Source: Shimia sp. R10_1
GTDB lineage: Bacteria > Pseudomonadota > Alphaproteobacteria > Rhodobacterales > Rhodobacteraceae
Assembly: GCF_017744095.1 (NCBI RefSeq)
Contig: NZ_JAGHQX010000010.1
Coordinates: 1 to 64,000 of the forward strand
Direction: 5' to 3'
DNA length: 64,000 nucleotides
Below the pieces are notes generated by a model that saw nothing but the letters and a program-made list of their open reading frames with translations, did not search any database and was not told where the DNA came from. Of the stretch, positions 1 through 8,040 are shown piece by piece. How positions within the stretch are numbered: position 1 is the first letter of the stretch; every line of letters begins with the position of its first letter. The position numbers and the translations under genes are program-made.

Positions 1-207
1 TCCGTCCCAGTCCGTCCCGCCGTTGTGCGCCTCAGCGCCGCCGGTGAAGGGGGTTCTAAGGTTATCACCCAAAAGCCGCAAGCGCTTTTTCCAACTTTTT
101 CCAAAAAATCACAAAAAACTTACAAAAACAAACAATAACAATACCTTACACAAAATCACACAACCAAAACATCGCCCAAATCCAGCCCAAAACACCCAAA
201 ACCCAAC

Positions 208-216
208 TTATCCACA
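208..216 (+). promoter_or_regulatory. Perfect match to the DnaA-box consensus
   Basis: The nine bases TTATCCACA match the consensus DnaA box exactly. It is the only perfect copy I noticed in this region, and one isolated box does not make an origin. No dnaA, rep or par gene lies nearby. Confidence 0.35.
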
Positions 217-309
217 AAACAACACACAGACTCACAAAGGACTCGGCCGCAGACTCACAACAAAAACAGAACAATCTCCCAAAACACCCCAAGCAACACC
301 CGCAAGCAA

Positions 310-342
310 CGTCGGTATCACGTCGGTTTCACATCGGTATCA
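310..342 (+). repeat. Three tandem 11-bp repeats upstream of mrr
   Basis: Units cgtcggtatca (310-320), cgtcggtttca (321-331) and catcggtatca (332-342) follow each other without gaps, so each is one helical turn from the next. They lie about 150 bp upstream of the Mrr start. The spacing suits a protein array (iteron or operator), but no regulator is visible. Confidence 0.6.
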
Positions 343-494
343 CAGAGGTGGAATAATCTACCCGCGAGGGCCAACGAACGCTGCAGAAAGACAAACGCAA
401 CGGGGGGGGTGAAGAGGGTTTTCTTTTCCGGCTTCCCGCCAGAGAATAGCGCACACGTTTTGAATACCCCATTAGATGTGAAGTGTGGCAACAG

Positions 495-1415
495 ATGATA
501 CCTGACTACCAGACCCTCATGCGTCCTGTTTTGGAATGCGCGCGCGAAGAACCGAGAAAGATCTCCGAAGCAGTCGAAGACATCTCCGATCATTTCCAAT
601 TAAGTGGCGATGAACGGCAACAACTGCTCCCTAGCGGCAAACAAACAACCATCGCAAATCGCGTTCACTGGGCACGCTCCTATTTGAAACAGGCAGGACT
701 GGTCAGGAACATACGTCGCGGCTGGTATGAGCTTACAGAGCGCGGCAAGAAGGTATTAGACGATCCGTCGATTTCTTTGGACGTAAAATATCTGGAGCAA
801 TTCGCGGAGTTTCAGGACTTCAGGTCGCGCACAAAGGAGACCGACGACAACGCCGATCACGCCTCCGAAAACACGTCACCGTCTTATACACCAGACGAAG
901 ACCTACAAGCTGCGCATCGAAAACTCGACAATGCCCTAGCTGTCACACTATTGGATGCCGTACGCTCCTCTTCCCCTGCCTTCTTTGAGCACTTAATTGT
1001 AGAGCTGCTCATTGCCATGGGATACGGCGGCACGTCACAAGACGCAGGGCGCGCGCTTGGTCAATCCGGCGACAACGGTGTTGATGGCGTGATCGATCAA
1101 GACCCGCTAGGCGTCGACCAAATTTACCTCCAGGCCAAACGATATGGCACGGGAAACAGTGTCGGGTCTTCTGACATACGAGACTTCTTTGGCGCTCTCA
1201 GCCTCAAGAAAGCGACCAAAGGGATCTTTGTTACAACCTCACACTTCACCAACTCCGCCAAACAAACGGCCAATGACTTGGGGACGCGGATTGTGCTGAT
1301 CGACGGCGTTCAACTTGCCAGGCTAATGATCAAATACAACGTAGGGTGCCGCGACAAAGAGATTTTGCACATCAAGCAAATTGATGAAGGTTACTTCGAG
1401 GAAGCTACAGACTAA
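495..1415 (+). CDS. mrr: Mrr-type restriction endonuclease
   Basis: Predicted type IV-like restriction enzyme that would cut modified DNA. The 306-residue protein has the two-part Mrr layout: an N-terminal winged-helix region (about 1-95, starting MIPDYQTLM as Mrr proteins do) and a C-terminal nuclease domain (about 155-295). The catalytic core is visible as GVDG (Asp198) followed by Gln213-Ala-Lys215 (LQAKRY), the D-(x)n-(E/Q)xK pattern of Mrr. An in-frame GTG at 483 would add four residues; ATG 495 fits the family start. It converges on urtE with about 46 bp between and stands alone, without a methylase or specificity subunit. The acidic linker at 105-140 is not conserved in character. Family call firm; target modification unknown. 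Confidence 0.85.
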   Translation: MIPDYQTLMRPVLECAREEPRKISEAVEDISDHFQLSGDERQQLLPSGKQTTIANRVHWARSYLKQAGLVRNIRRGWYELTERGKKVLDDPSISLDVKYLEQFAEFQDFRSRTKETDDNADHASENTSPSYTPDEDLQAAHRKLDNALAVTLLDAVRSSSPAFFEHLIVELLIAMGYGGTSQDAGRALGQSGDNGVDGVIDQDPLGVDQIYLQAKRYGTGNSVGSSDIRDFFGALSLKKATKGIFVTTSHFTNSAKQTANDLGTRIVLIDGVQLARLMIKYNVGCRDKEILHIKQIDEGYFEEATD

Positions 1416-1461
1416 CATCGTCGCCAAACCAAATTGTTGAGGCGCCCCACTCAGCCCAGCG

Positions 1462-2157
1462 TCACACGGACACGCTCTGAAGGAGCTCGCCCCGATCCAG
1501 TGTGGCTTTGGTGCCCTCCAGCATGACCTCCCCCCGGCGCAGCACAACGAAGCGATCCGCCAGATCGTAGGCAAAATCGAAATACTGCTCGACCAGCACA
1601 ATCGCCATCTCCCCCTGATCGCGCAGCAGTTTGATGACCTCGCCAATCTGTTGGATGATGTTGGGCTGAATGCCCTCGGTTGGTTCATCGAGTAGCAGGA
1701 GCTTGGGTCGGGTGATCAGCGCGCGGGCGATGGCGAGCTGTTGCTGCTGCCCGCCGGAGAGATCCCCTCCGCGTCGGCCCTGCATTTCCTTGAGCACCGG
1801 GAAGAGTTCAAACATCTCTTCGGGCACGGCGCGCTCTGACTTCGGCAGGCAGTTGAAGCCGGTTTCCATGTTTTCGCGTACGGTCAGAAGGGGGAAGATC
1901 TCGCGCCCCTGCGGCACATAGGCGACGCCTTTGTGGGCCATGGTCTGTGCGGGCAATGGCGGCAGGGCCTCCCCATCAAGCGACAGCGTGCCACCTGAAC
2001 GGGGATGGGTGCCGGAGATCGCCTTGATCAGGCTGGTCTTGCCCACCCCATTGGTGCCCATGACACAGGTGACCTCGCCCTTTTGCGCCTCCATGGAAAT
2101 GCCATGCAGGATCTGGGAATGGCCGTAATGCAGCGTGATGTCTTTCAGTGTCAGCAT
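1462..2157 (-). CDS. urtE: Urea ABC transporter ATP-binding protein UrtE
   Basis: Second cytoplasmic ATPase of the high-affinity urea importer. The 231 residues match the LivF/UrtE length. Walker A is GTNGVGKTS near residue 34, the signature is LSGGQQQQLAIARAL, and Walker B is LLLLDEP followed by TEGIQP, the Urt/Liv form. The gene is last in a five-gene minus-strand operon and starts one base after the urtD stop, so the two are probably translationally coupled. Downstream there is no urease gene, only a 46-bp gap to a convergent Mrr gene. UrtE rather than LivF is chosen from the complete urtABCDE order. Confidence 0.93.
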   Translation of the reverse strand: MLTLKDITLHYGHSQILHGISMEAQKGEVTCVMGTNGVGKTSLIKAISGTHPRSGGTLSLDGEALPPLPAQTMAHKGVAYVPQGREIFPLLTVRENMETGFNCLPKSERAVPEEMFELFPVLKEMQGRRGGDLSGGQQQQLAIARALITRPKLLLLDEPTEGIQPNIIQQIGEVIKLLRDQGEMAIVLVEQYFDFAYDLADRFVVLRRGEVMLEGTKATLDRGELLQSVSV

Positions 2158-2158
2158 C

Positions 2159-2899
2159 TCAGCGCTCCAGATAGACGTCGATCACATTCTGATCGGCGGT
2201 GACGTGATCCAGACTGCCCTCGGCCAGAACGGCCCCTTCGTGCAGCACAGTGACTTTGCAATTGAGGCGGCGCACAAATTCCATGTCATGTTCCACCACC
2301 ACCACCGCGCGGGTTTTGGCGGCTTCGACCAGAATGTCGGTGGTGTGTTCGCGCTCTGCCGGGGTCATGCCGGCGGCGGGTTCATCCACCAACAGCAGGC
2401 GCGGCTCCTGTGCCAGCAACATGCCGATTTCCAGCCATTGCTTCTGCCCGTGGCTGAGTTCGCCGGAGGTGCGGGTGAGCTGATCGGTGAGGCCGATCTG
2501 TGCGGCAAGGTCATCGACCTTGGCCAGATCCGCATCGCTGGGCCTGTAGGTCAGCACCGCAAACCAGCCGCGCGGCTTTTTGAGTGCCATCAGCAGGTTT
2601 TCCTGCACGGTCTGCTCTTCAAACACCGTGGGCTTCTGGAATTTGCGCCCGATGCCTTCCTGTGCGATGCGGGCCTCATTCATGCCAAGCAGGCTGATGG
2701 ATTTCTCCCCCCAGATCACCCGACCTTCATCGGGTCGGGTTTTGCCGGTGACAATATCCATGAAGGTGGTTTTACCCGCCCCATTGGGGCCAATCACCGC
2801 GCGCATTTCGGCCTCGCCAATCTGGAACGACAGGTTGTTGATGGCGCGAAAGCCATCAAAAGTGACCGAAACACCGGAAACTTCAAGAAGTGTGCTCAT
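2159..2899 (-). CDS. urtD: Urea ABC transporter ATP-binding protein UrtD
   Basis: First ATPase of the urea importer, 246 residues. Walker A is GPNGAGKTT (about 36-44), the signature is the unusual LSHGQKQWLEIG seen in UrtD, and Walker B is LLLVDEPAAGMTP. Its ATG lies inside the end of urtC (4-base ATGA overlap at 2896-2899), showing coupled translation. It should pair with UrtE to form the ATPase heterodimer under the UrtB/UrtC membrane core. The LSHGQ signature and operon position separate it from LivG. Confidence 0.94.
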   Translation of the reverse strand: MSTLLEVSGVSVTFDGFRAINNLSFQIGEAEMRAVIGPNGAGKTTFMDIVTGKTRPDEGRVIWGEKSISLLGMNEARIAQEGIGRKFQKPTVFEEQTVQENLLMALKKPRGWFAVLTYRPSDADLAKVDDLAAQIGLTDQLTRTSGELSHGQKQWLEIGMLLAQEPRLLLVDEPAAGMTPAEREHTTDILVEAAKTRAVVVVEHDMEFVRRLNCKVTVLHEGAVLAEGSLDHVTADQNVIDVYLER

Positions 2900-4077
2900 T
2901 GGGAAGCCTCCTTGGCGGCGCGGCGGTCAGACAGGATGTCGATCAGCCCGCCGATGCCCTTGGGTGCGAACAGTGTGACCAGCACGAAGGACAGGCCCAA
3001 GAGCACCAGCCACCAGTCGACCCATTTGATTGTGTAAAAGCCCAGGTTCACATCCGGGGCCTGCCCACCCGTGAACCATGTGGACAGCAGGCTGACAAAA
3101 GCCGCGCCAATCACCGCGCCATAGAGCCGCCCACGCCCGCCAATGGCGACCCAGACCGCGAGATAGATCGAGGCAATCGGGGCGATTTCTGCCGGATTGA
3201 TGATCCCGGCCTGCGGATAATAAAGCGCCCCGGCGATAGCCGCGATACAGGCGGTGAGCGTGAAGATCACCAGCTTGTAGGTTTCCACCGAATATCCGAG
3301 GAAGCGCGCACGGGCCTCATTGTCGCGGATGCCGCGAATGACAGAGCCGAATTTGCCGCTGACCAACCAGGCACAGAGCAGATAGCCCGCGCCAAGTGCT
3401 GCCGCCGACGCCCAGAAGAACCAGAGCGAGACATGATCCTGTGAGGCGGTGACACCTGGCAGGTTTTGCAGGCCCGAAAGGCCGTTGTTGCCGCGCAGGC
3501 CGCTGTCGTTCTGAAACAGGTAGAGGGCCAGTGCCAATGTCATGGCTTGGGTGAGGATCGAGAGATAGACCCCGGTGACGCGGCTGCGGAAGGCGAGCCA
3601 GCCAAAGATCAGGGCCAGAAGGCCGGGCACCAGCAGGACCAGCGCCAACTGGATGGTGAGGCTGTCGGCAAAGGCCCAGATCAGGGGGAAGTCGCTGCTG
3701 CCGACAACGCCAAAGATCTGATTGCCGATGGCGTCGATCACTTCGCCGTCGGTGGGTGGTATTTCGGCGTTGGCGAGGCTGTCCACCACGATCAGGCGGG
3801 TGCGCTCATACATCAGCCACATGCCGATCATATAGCCGCCCAACCCAAAGAAGGCAAAATGGCCGAGGCTGAGGATGCCCGTGTAGCCCCAGATCAGATC
3901 CATCGCGAGGGCGATCAGGCAGAGACAGAGGGTTTTGCCCAGCGTCTTGATGAAGCTGGTCGAGATGCCCCCCACGCCAAAGCCTTCGGACATGACGGTT
4001 ACCAACAGCGTGAACAGCGCGAGGATGGCGAGGAAGATGAGAACCGAGGGGTTCTTGGCGATAAAACTACGCTGCAT
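2896..4077 (-). CDS. urtC: Urea ABC transporter permease UrtC
   Basis: Inner-membrane permease (LivM type), 393 residues with about ten hydrophobic segments. Start taken at ATG 4077 (MQRSFIAKNPSV), which has an AGGAG site a few bases upstream; an upstream in-frame ATG at 4113 lacks one and would add a non-hydrophobic tail. Conserved permease sequence GLSGLQNLPGV and the EAA-like stretch IRGIRDNEARARFLGYS are present. The residues around 85-115 form an extracytoplasmic insertion common in UrtC. It overlaps urtD by 4 bases and follows urtB after a 193-bp gap that holds two GC-rich hairpins. Confidence 0.93.
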   Translation of the reverse strand: MQRSFIAKNPSVLIFLAILALFTLLVTVMSEGFGVGGISTSFIKTLGKTLCLCLIALAMDLIWGYTGILSLGHFAFFGLGGYMIGMWLMYERTRLIVVDSLANAEIPPTDGEVIDAIGNQIFGVVGSSDFPLIWAFADSLTIQLALVLLVPGLLALIFGWLAFRSRVTGVYLSILTQAMTLALALYLFQNDSGLRGNNGLSGLQNLPGVTASQDHVSLWFFWASAAALGAGYLLCAWLVSGKFGSVIRGIRDNEARARFLGYSVETYKLVIFTLTACIAAIAGALYYPQAGIINPAEIAPIASIYLAVWVAIGGRGRLYGAVIGAAFVSLLSTWFTGGQAPDVNLGFYTIKWVDWWLVLLGLSFVLVTLFAPKGIGGLIDILSDRRAAKEASQ

Positions 4078-4133
4078 GGGACAGATCTCCTGCAAGCTGC
4101 ACCTCGCGGCCAAGCGGCCGGGTTGCCCCCGTA

Positions 4134-4152
4134 CCGCCCCCCCAAGGGGCGG
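4134..4152 (-). other. GC-rich hairpin between urtB and urtC, distal
   Basis: Perfect 7-bp arms ccgcccc (4134-4140) and ggggcgg (4146-4152) with a 5-base loop. No U-tract follows, so it is more likely an mRNA-stability or processing element than an intrinsic terminator. Confidence 0.4.
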
Positions 4153-4222
4153 GGGCTTGGGTGCACATCATAGAATGGGTGGAAAAGGCGTGGCACATCA
4201 TGGTGTGGTGCGAGTGGTGTGC

Positions 4223-4241
4223 GCCCCGTGCGGCACGGGGG
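4223..4241 (-). other. GC-rich hairpin between urtB and urtC, proximal
   Basis: Arms gccccgtg (4223-4230) and cacggggg (4234-4241) with a 3-base loop, 30 bp after the urtB stop. With the hairpin at 4134-4152 it makes the only sizeable gap in the urt operon a structured one. It could let urtAB messages outnumber urtCDE; this is inference. Confidence 0.4.
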
Positions 4242-4270
4242 CTGCCCTGTGTTTGGGAGATCATCATGGT

Positions 4271-6238
4271 TCAATCCCCCGCCGCGCGGCCTTTGAGGGC
4301 GATGATGCCACGGGGCCGGAACTGGATGAAAATGATGATGAAGATGATCATGTAGGTCTGCGCTGCCAGGGTGTTGGAGGGGTTCATCCACTCAATCCCT
4401 TTTTGCAGGAAGCCAATCATGGCAGCCCCCGCCAGCGTGCCCCAGATGTTGCCAACACCGCCGACAACCACTGTCATGAAGCTCTGCACGATGTAGTCGC
4501 TGCCCAGTTCCGAGGTGACTTTGGCAAAGAGGCCGATGGCCACGCCCGCGATGCCCGCGATGCCGGAGCCAAGACCGAAGGTCAGCATGTTCACGCGATC
4601 GGGGTTGATGCCCATGGAGGCGGCCATACGCGGGTTTTGCGTGACTGCGCGGGTTTCAAGGCCAAGGCGCGTGCGCTTCATGATGTAGAGGAAGACGCCA
4701 AGGAAGATCAGCGCGAGGATGAAGATCGCGATGCGGATGTAGCTGATCGCGACCACATCGTTGAGCACCCATGCGCCATCGAGCCAGCCGGGCGCGGTGA
4801 GTGGGCGGGCCTGTGTGCCAAAGATGTTCTTGGCGAGTTGTTGCAACGCGATGGAGATGCCGAAGGTGGCGAGCAGGGTTTCCAGCGGGCGGGCCTGCAA
4901 CCAGCGGATCACCAAACGCTCCATCGCCACACCGGCGGCGAAGGTCACTGCAAAGGCGGTGGGGATGGCAACGATGATGGAGACAGTGTGATCGGGGATG
5001 ATCTGTTGCACCACATAGCCGGTGTAGGCGCCCATCATGATGAATTCGCCGTGGGCCATGTTGATCACCCCCATCACGCCAAAGGTGATGGCAAGGCCGA
5101 TGGCCGCAAGGAAGTAAATGGACGCAAGCGAGAGCGCATCCAGCGTGAGGTCGAGAGTCTGGTTGAGACCCACTTTCAACTCGATGTCTTTTAACGCCTC
5201 AGCGGCGGCATCGGTCACTGCATAGGACGGCTCCAGATAGGCGTCATAAAATGTGTGCGCGGCAAGTGCTGCGTCAATGGCGGTGTCGGTTACGAAGGCG
5301 GGCACGGTGCCTGCCTCTGCCAGCGCATTGTACGCTGTCAGACGGTTGGCCTCGGTGTTGAGCTGCGCCACAGGTACACCGCCGACGCGGGCGCCATCGA
5401 TATGAGCGGCAAGCTGGGTGCGGATGTCATCACGGCTGATGCGTGCGGGCGCGAGGTCTTTGGCGACAAGCATGTCATAGGCGGTGAGGCGATCAAACGC
5501 CGCCTGCCCCGGTGTCAGAAGCGCGGCGATGTTCGCGCCCTCTGGCGCGGCACCTGCAACCACATCGCGTTTGGTGGTCAGCAGCGGATTGAGCGTGGCG
5601 CGCACATCCACGCCGAGATCGCCGGACATATCGGCGATGGCCGCAAGGCGCGCAGCTTCATCTGTGTCGTAGCTGATGGTCAGCAGACGTTCGAGGCGCT
5701 GCTTTTGTGCCTTCAGCGCTACATCTGTCTCGCCTTCAATCGAGGCACGCAGGGGGGCGAGCAGGCTGGCCTCCGGGTCGCGCTCAATAGAGACAAGCGC
5801 GGCGCGGCGGGCGGTGATGTCAGGATCGCTGAGCTGAAACTGCACCAAGGCGGTGCCGATCAGCGCGCGGATGCCGCTGTTGGGTTTGAGCTGTTTCAGC
5901 TCTTTTTTGGGAAACGCGCCAACAGACGCGCCGCTGTCAAAATCGGTCAGCGCGTAGGTTTTACTGTCAATTTTCTCGCCAATGAAAAACAGCCCGTCAG
6001 ATTTGCGCTGCCACATATTCTTGGCGGCCCAAACCTCCAGCACCGTCTGTGCTTGCGGCAATCCAGAGCTGGCCACAGCCGCAATCGCCGGGCCAATAGT
6101 CTTACGCGAGCTTTTCACAATAAGCGCTTGATGTTCCTGCAAAATCGACTGGATTGAGGCGTCTTGCGCCTGCCCCCGGTCGGGCGAAATCAGGCAAGCG
6201 GCCAAGAGGGCAAGGCCTGCCAAAAGGAAGTGTCTCAT
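4271..6238 (-). CDS. urtB: Urea ABC transporter permease UrtB with periplasmic N-terminal domain
   Basis: Permease of the urea importer, 655 residues, much longer than LivH. Start at ATG 6238 gives a signal peptide (MRHFLLAGLALLAACLISPD, cut near AQA); the ATG at 6289 would put 17 residues in front of it. Residues about 25-350 form an alanine-rich, probably periplasmic domain with repeated helical units (VALKAQKQRLERLL). Residues about 360-655 are the membrane permease, with GVMGVINMAHGEFIMMGAY as in LivH/UrtB. The long N-terminal extension is typical of many proteobacterial UrtB proteins. It follows urtA after 62 bp and is separated from urtC by a structured gap. Confidence 0.93.
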   Translation of the reverse strand: MRHFLLAGLALLAACLISPDRGQAQDASIQSILQEHQALIVKSSRKTIGPAIAAVASSGLPQAQTVLEVWAAKNMWQRKSDGLFFIGEKIDSKTYALTDFDSGASVGAFPKKELKQLKPNSGIRALIGTALVQFQLSDPDITARRAALVSIERDPEASLLAPLRASIEGETDVALKAQKQRLERLLTISYDTDEAARLAAIADMSGDLGVDVRATLNPLLTTKRDVVAGAAPEGANIAALLTPGQAAFDRLTAYDMLVAKDLAPARISRDDIRTQLAAHIDGARVGGVPVAQLNTEANRLTAYNALAEAGTVPAFVTDTAIDAALAAHTFYDAYLEPSYAVTDAAAEALKDIELKVGLNQTLDLTLDALSLASIYFLAAIGLAITFGVMGVINMAHGEFIMMGAYTGYVVQQIIPDHTVSIIVAIPTAFAVTFAAGVAMERLVIRWLQARPLETLLATFGISIALQQLAKNIFGTQARPLTAPGWLDGAWVLNDVVAISYIRIAIFILALIFLGVFLYIMKRTRLGLETRAVTQNPRMAASMGINPDRVNMLTFGLGSGIAGIAGVAIGLFAKVTSELGSDYIVQSFMTVVVGGVGNIWGTLAGAAMIGFLQKGIEWMNPSNTLAAQTYMIIFIIIFIQFRPRGIIALKGRAAGD

Positions 6239-6300
6239 ATGAGGAAGTCCGCGCGAGTGGTATGAGGGGCGCGGCATACCGCGCCCCAAAGGATCAAACC

Positions 6301-7581
6301 TTAGTAGTTAGACAGGGTCTGAACGCAGGTTTTGGTCTCGGTGTTGTACATGCCGCAATCCAGATCTTTCCAATCGGACTTCAGAACCGCAGATTCTGGC
6401 AGGAAGTCTGTCCAGGCATCGCCCGGCACTTCTGCGGTTTGGGAGATGATGTCAAACTGACCGTCTTCCTGAATTTCGCCAATCAGAACCGGCTTTGCCA
6501 GGTGGTGGTTTGGCAGCATCACGGCGGTGCCGCCGGTCAGATTCGGGAATTCCTGGCCGTACATCTCGGCACGCACGGCATCCACTTCGGTGGAGCCCGC
6601 TTCGGTCGCGGCATTCACCCACATGTTAAAGCCGATATAGTGCGCTTCCATTGGGTCGTTGGTCACGCGCTCTTCGCCCATGGTGGCTTTCCAGGTTTCC
6701 ACAAACTCTGCGTTCACATCAGAGTCGGCCGACTGGAAGTAGTTCCACGCTGCGAGGTGGCCGACGAGGTTGGAGGTGTCCAGACCGGCCAGCTCTTCTT
6801 CGCCCACGGAGAAGGCCACAACCGGGATGTCATCGGCAGAAATGCCTGCCGCAGCCAGCTCTTTGTAGAAGCCGATGTTTGCGTCGCCGTTGATGGTGGA
6901 GATCACGCCCACTTTTTTGCCATCCGCGCCCAGCGCGACAACGTCTGCCACGATTTTGGACCAGTCAGAGTGGCCAAATGGGGTGTAGTTCACGAAGATA
7001 TCTTCGTCGGCGATGCCTTTGTCTTTCAGGTAAGACTCAAGGATGTTGTTGGTGGTACGCGGGTAGACATAGTCGGTGCCCAAGAGGGCAAATTTCTCAA
7101 CACCCAGTTCGTCAAGGAAATAGTCGGTGGCCGGGATCGCCTGCTGGTTTGGCGCGGCACCGGTGTAGAACACATTTTTGGAGCTTTCTTCGCCCTCATA
7201 CTGCACCGGGTAGAACAGCAGGCCGTTCAGCTCTTCGATCACCGGCAGCACGGATTTGCGCGACACGGAGGTCCAGTTGCCAAAGATCACGTCCACTTCA
7301 TGCACGGTCAGCAGCTCGCGCGCTTTTTCTGCAAACAGCGGCCAATCTGAGGCTGGATCCACGACCACCGCTTCCAACTGTTTGCCCAGCAGGCCACCCT
7401 TGGCGTTTTGCTGATCGATCAGCATCAGCATGGTGTCTTTCAGCGTGGTTTCAGAGATCGCCATGGTGCCAGACAGCGAGTGCAGAACGCCCACTTTGAT
7501 GGTGTCTTCCGCAGCCATCGCCGTCCCTGCGAGCGAAGCAAAAACCAGAGATCCGGCGAGCGTGGATTTCAGAAAGGTCAT
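6301..7581 (-). CDS. urtA: Urea ABC transporter substrate-binding protein UrtA
   Basis: Periplasmic urea receptor, first gene of urtABCDE. Start at ATG 7581 (MTFLKSTLAGSLVFASLAGT), preceded by AGGGAG; the frame stays open 81 codons further upstream, but without a signal peptide. The mature protein begins near AMAAEDTIKVGVLHSLSGTM, the typical UrtA opening. The Periplas_BP_6/FmdD-like fold spans the rest; ATNQQAIPA-like segment GAAPNQQAIPATDYF and TINGDANIGFYKEL are UrtA-specific in character. The C-terminus has two cysteines (LDCGMYNTETKTCVQTL). 426 residues, normal length. Expression under nitrogen limitation is expected for the family; no convincing sigma-54 site was found. Confidence 0.95.
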   Translation of the reverse strand: MTFLKSTLAGSLVFASLAGTAMAAEDTIKVGVLHSLSGTMAISETTLKDTMLMLIDQQNAKGGLLGKQLEAVVVDPASDWPLFAEKARELLTVHEVDVIFGNWTSVSRKSVLPVIEELNGLLFYPVQYEGEESSKNVFYTGAAPNQQAIPATDYFLDELGVEKFALLGTDYVYPRTTNNILESYLKDKGIADEDIFVNYTPFGHSDWSKIVADVVALGADGKKVGVISTINGDANIGFYKELAAAGISADDIPVVAFSVGEEELAGLDTSNLVGHLAAWNYFQSADSDVNAEFVETWKATMGEERVTNDPMEAHYIGFNMWVNAATEAGSTEVDAVRAEMYGQEFPNLTGGTAVMLPNHHLAKPVLIGEIQEDGQFDIISQTAEVPGDAWTDFLPESAVLKSDWKDLDCGMYNTETKTCVQTLSNY

Positions 7582-7982
7582 AAAATTCTCCCTGCGGGGA
7601 TGGCGCAGAAACGCTTGCGCCCGGGCGCCTGTTTCCATTACCTGATCCCGCAACTTTTGTTGCATCCGTGTGGCGGCTGTACCGAGGTCCAATTCGTTGG
7701 CCGTCACACACCCAGCGCGTTTGATTGAATTCTGTCCTGCCTGGGCGCCCTTACCCTTTGGCATGGGCCCCGGATAATCAAATTTGAGAGCGGGAATGGG
7801 CATGTCTCGCGGGCACGAGGTCATTTTTTGAGCAAAAATCGCGACTTATGCCTGCAATTTAATCGATTAACAGGGCGTTAAAGACGTAAACTGCGTGTTT
7901 TTGGGGCAGTTTTGCCCTGCCAGAGTCACTTCTTAATCATGCATTGGCGCCAGCAACATCGCCTAAAAATTGAATGCACAAC
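7582..7982. promoter_or_regulatory. urtA upstream region (400 bp, no gene)
   Basis: The 400 bases between urtA and the ychF terminator contain no supported gene. The half next to urtA is an open frame continuous with urtA but lacks a start context. The distal half is AT-richer and contains a 12-bp palindrome and a TTAA-N7-TTAA site (7859-7881). The urt promoter must lie here; no sigma-54 pair of correct spacing was found. Confidence 0.5.
7859..7881. promoter_or_regulatory. Palindrome TTAATCGATTAA overlapping a CtrA-like box
   Basis: A perfect 12-bp palindrome at 7859-7870 runs into TTAA (7867-7870), seven bases, TTAA (7878-7881), which is the full CtrA-box pattern of alphaproteobacteria. It lies about 280 bp upstream of urtA. 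A chance match in an AT-rich stretch is possible. Confidence 0.35.
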
Positions 7983-8017
7983 AAAAAGCGCCCGTGAGGC
8001 TTGGCCTCCGGGCGCTT
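7983..8017 (-). terminator. Intrinsic terminator of ychF
   Basis: Arms aagcgcccg (7986-7994) and cgggcgctt (8009-8017), with an inner gaggc/gcctc stem. Read on the minus strand the stem runs into a TTTTT tail, 24 bases after the ychF stop. Confidence 0.85.
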
Positions 8018-8040
8018 GAGCATATCAAAAGATGCGGCGT

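Larger units (their letters stand above)
1..482. other. A/C-rich, strand-asymmetric non-coding region
   Basis: No convincing gene is seen here. The first 20 bases hold a 10-bp tandem repeat (tccgtcccag, tccgtcccgc). From about 100 to 300 the plus strand is almost only A and C: I count 5 G and 12 T in bases 121-240. A reading frame across 23-412 exists only because this composition lacks stops; its translation is a low-complexity N/T/P/Q string and is not credible. The stretch holds a DnaA-box match at 208-216 and three 11-bp repeats at 310-342. It ends at the promoter side of the Mrr gene. Function unknown; replication, transfer or leader roles are guesses. Confidence 0.6.

Noticed and set aside
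23-412. Open reading frame in the A/C-rich region
   Set aside because: Low-complexity product caused by the base composition; no ribosome site, no recognisable sequence.
7880-7950. Possible sigma-54 promoter (tggcag...ctgcc) upstream of urtA
   Set aside because: The GG and GC elements are two bases too far apart for the -24/-12 pattern, and the site is self-complementary.
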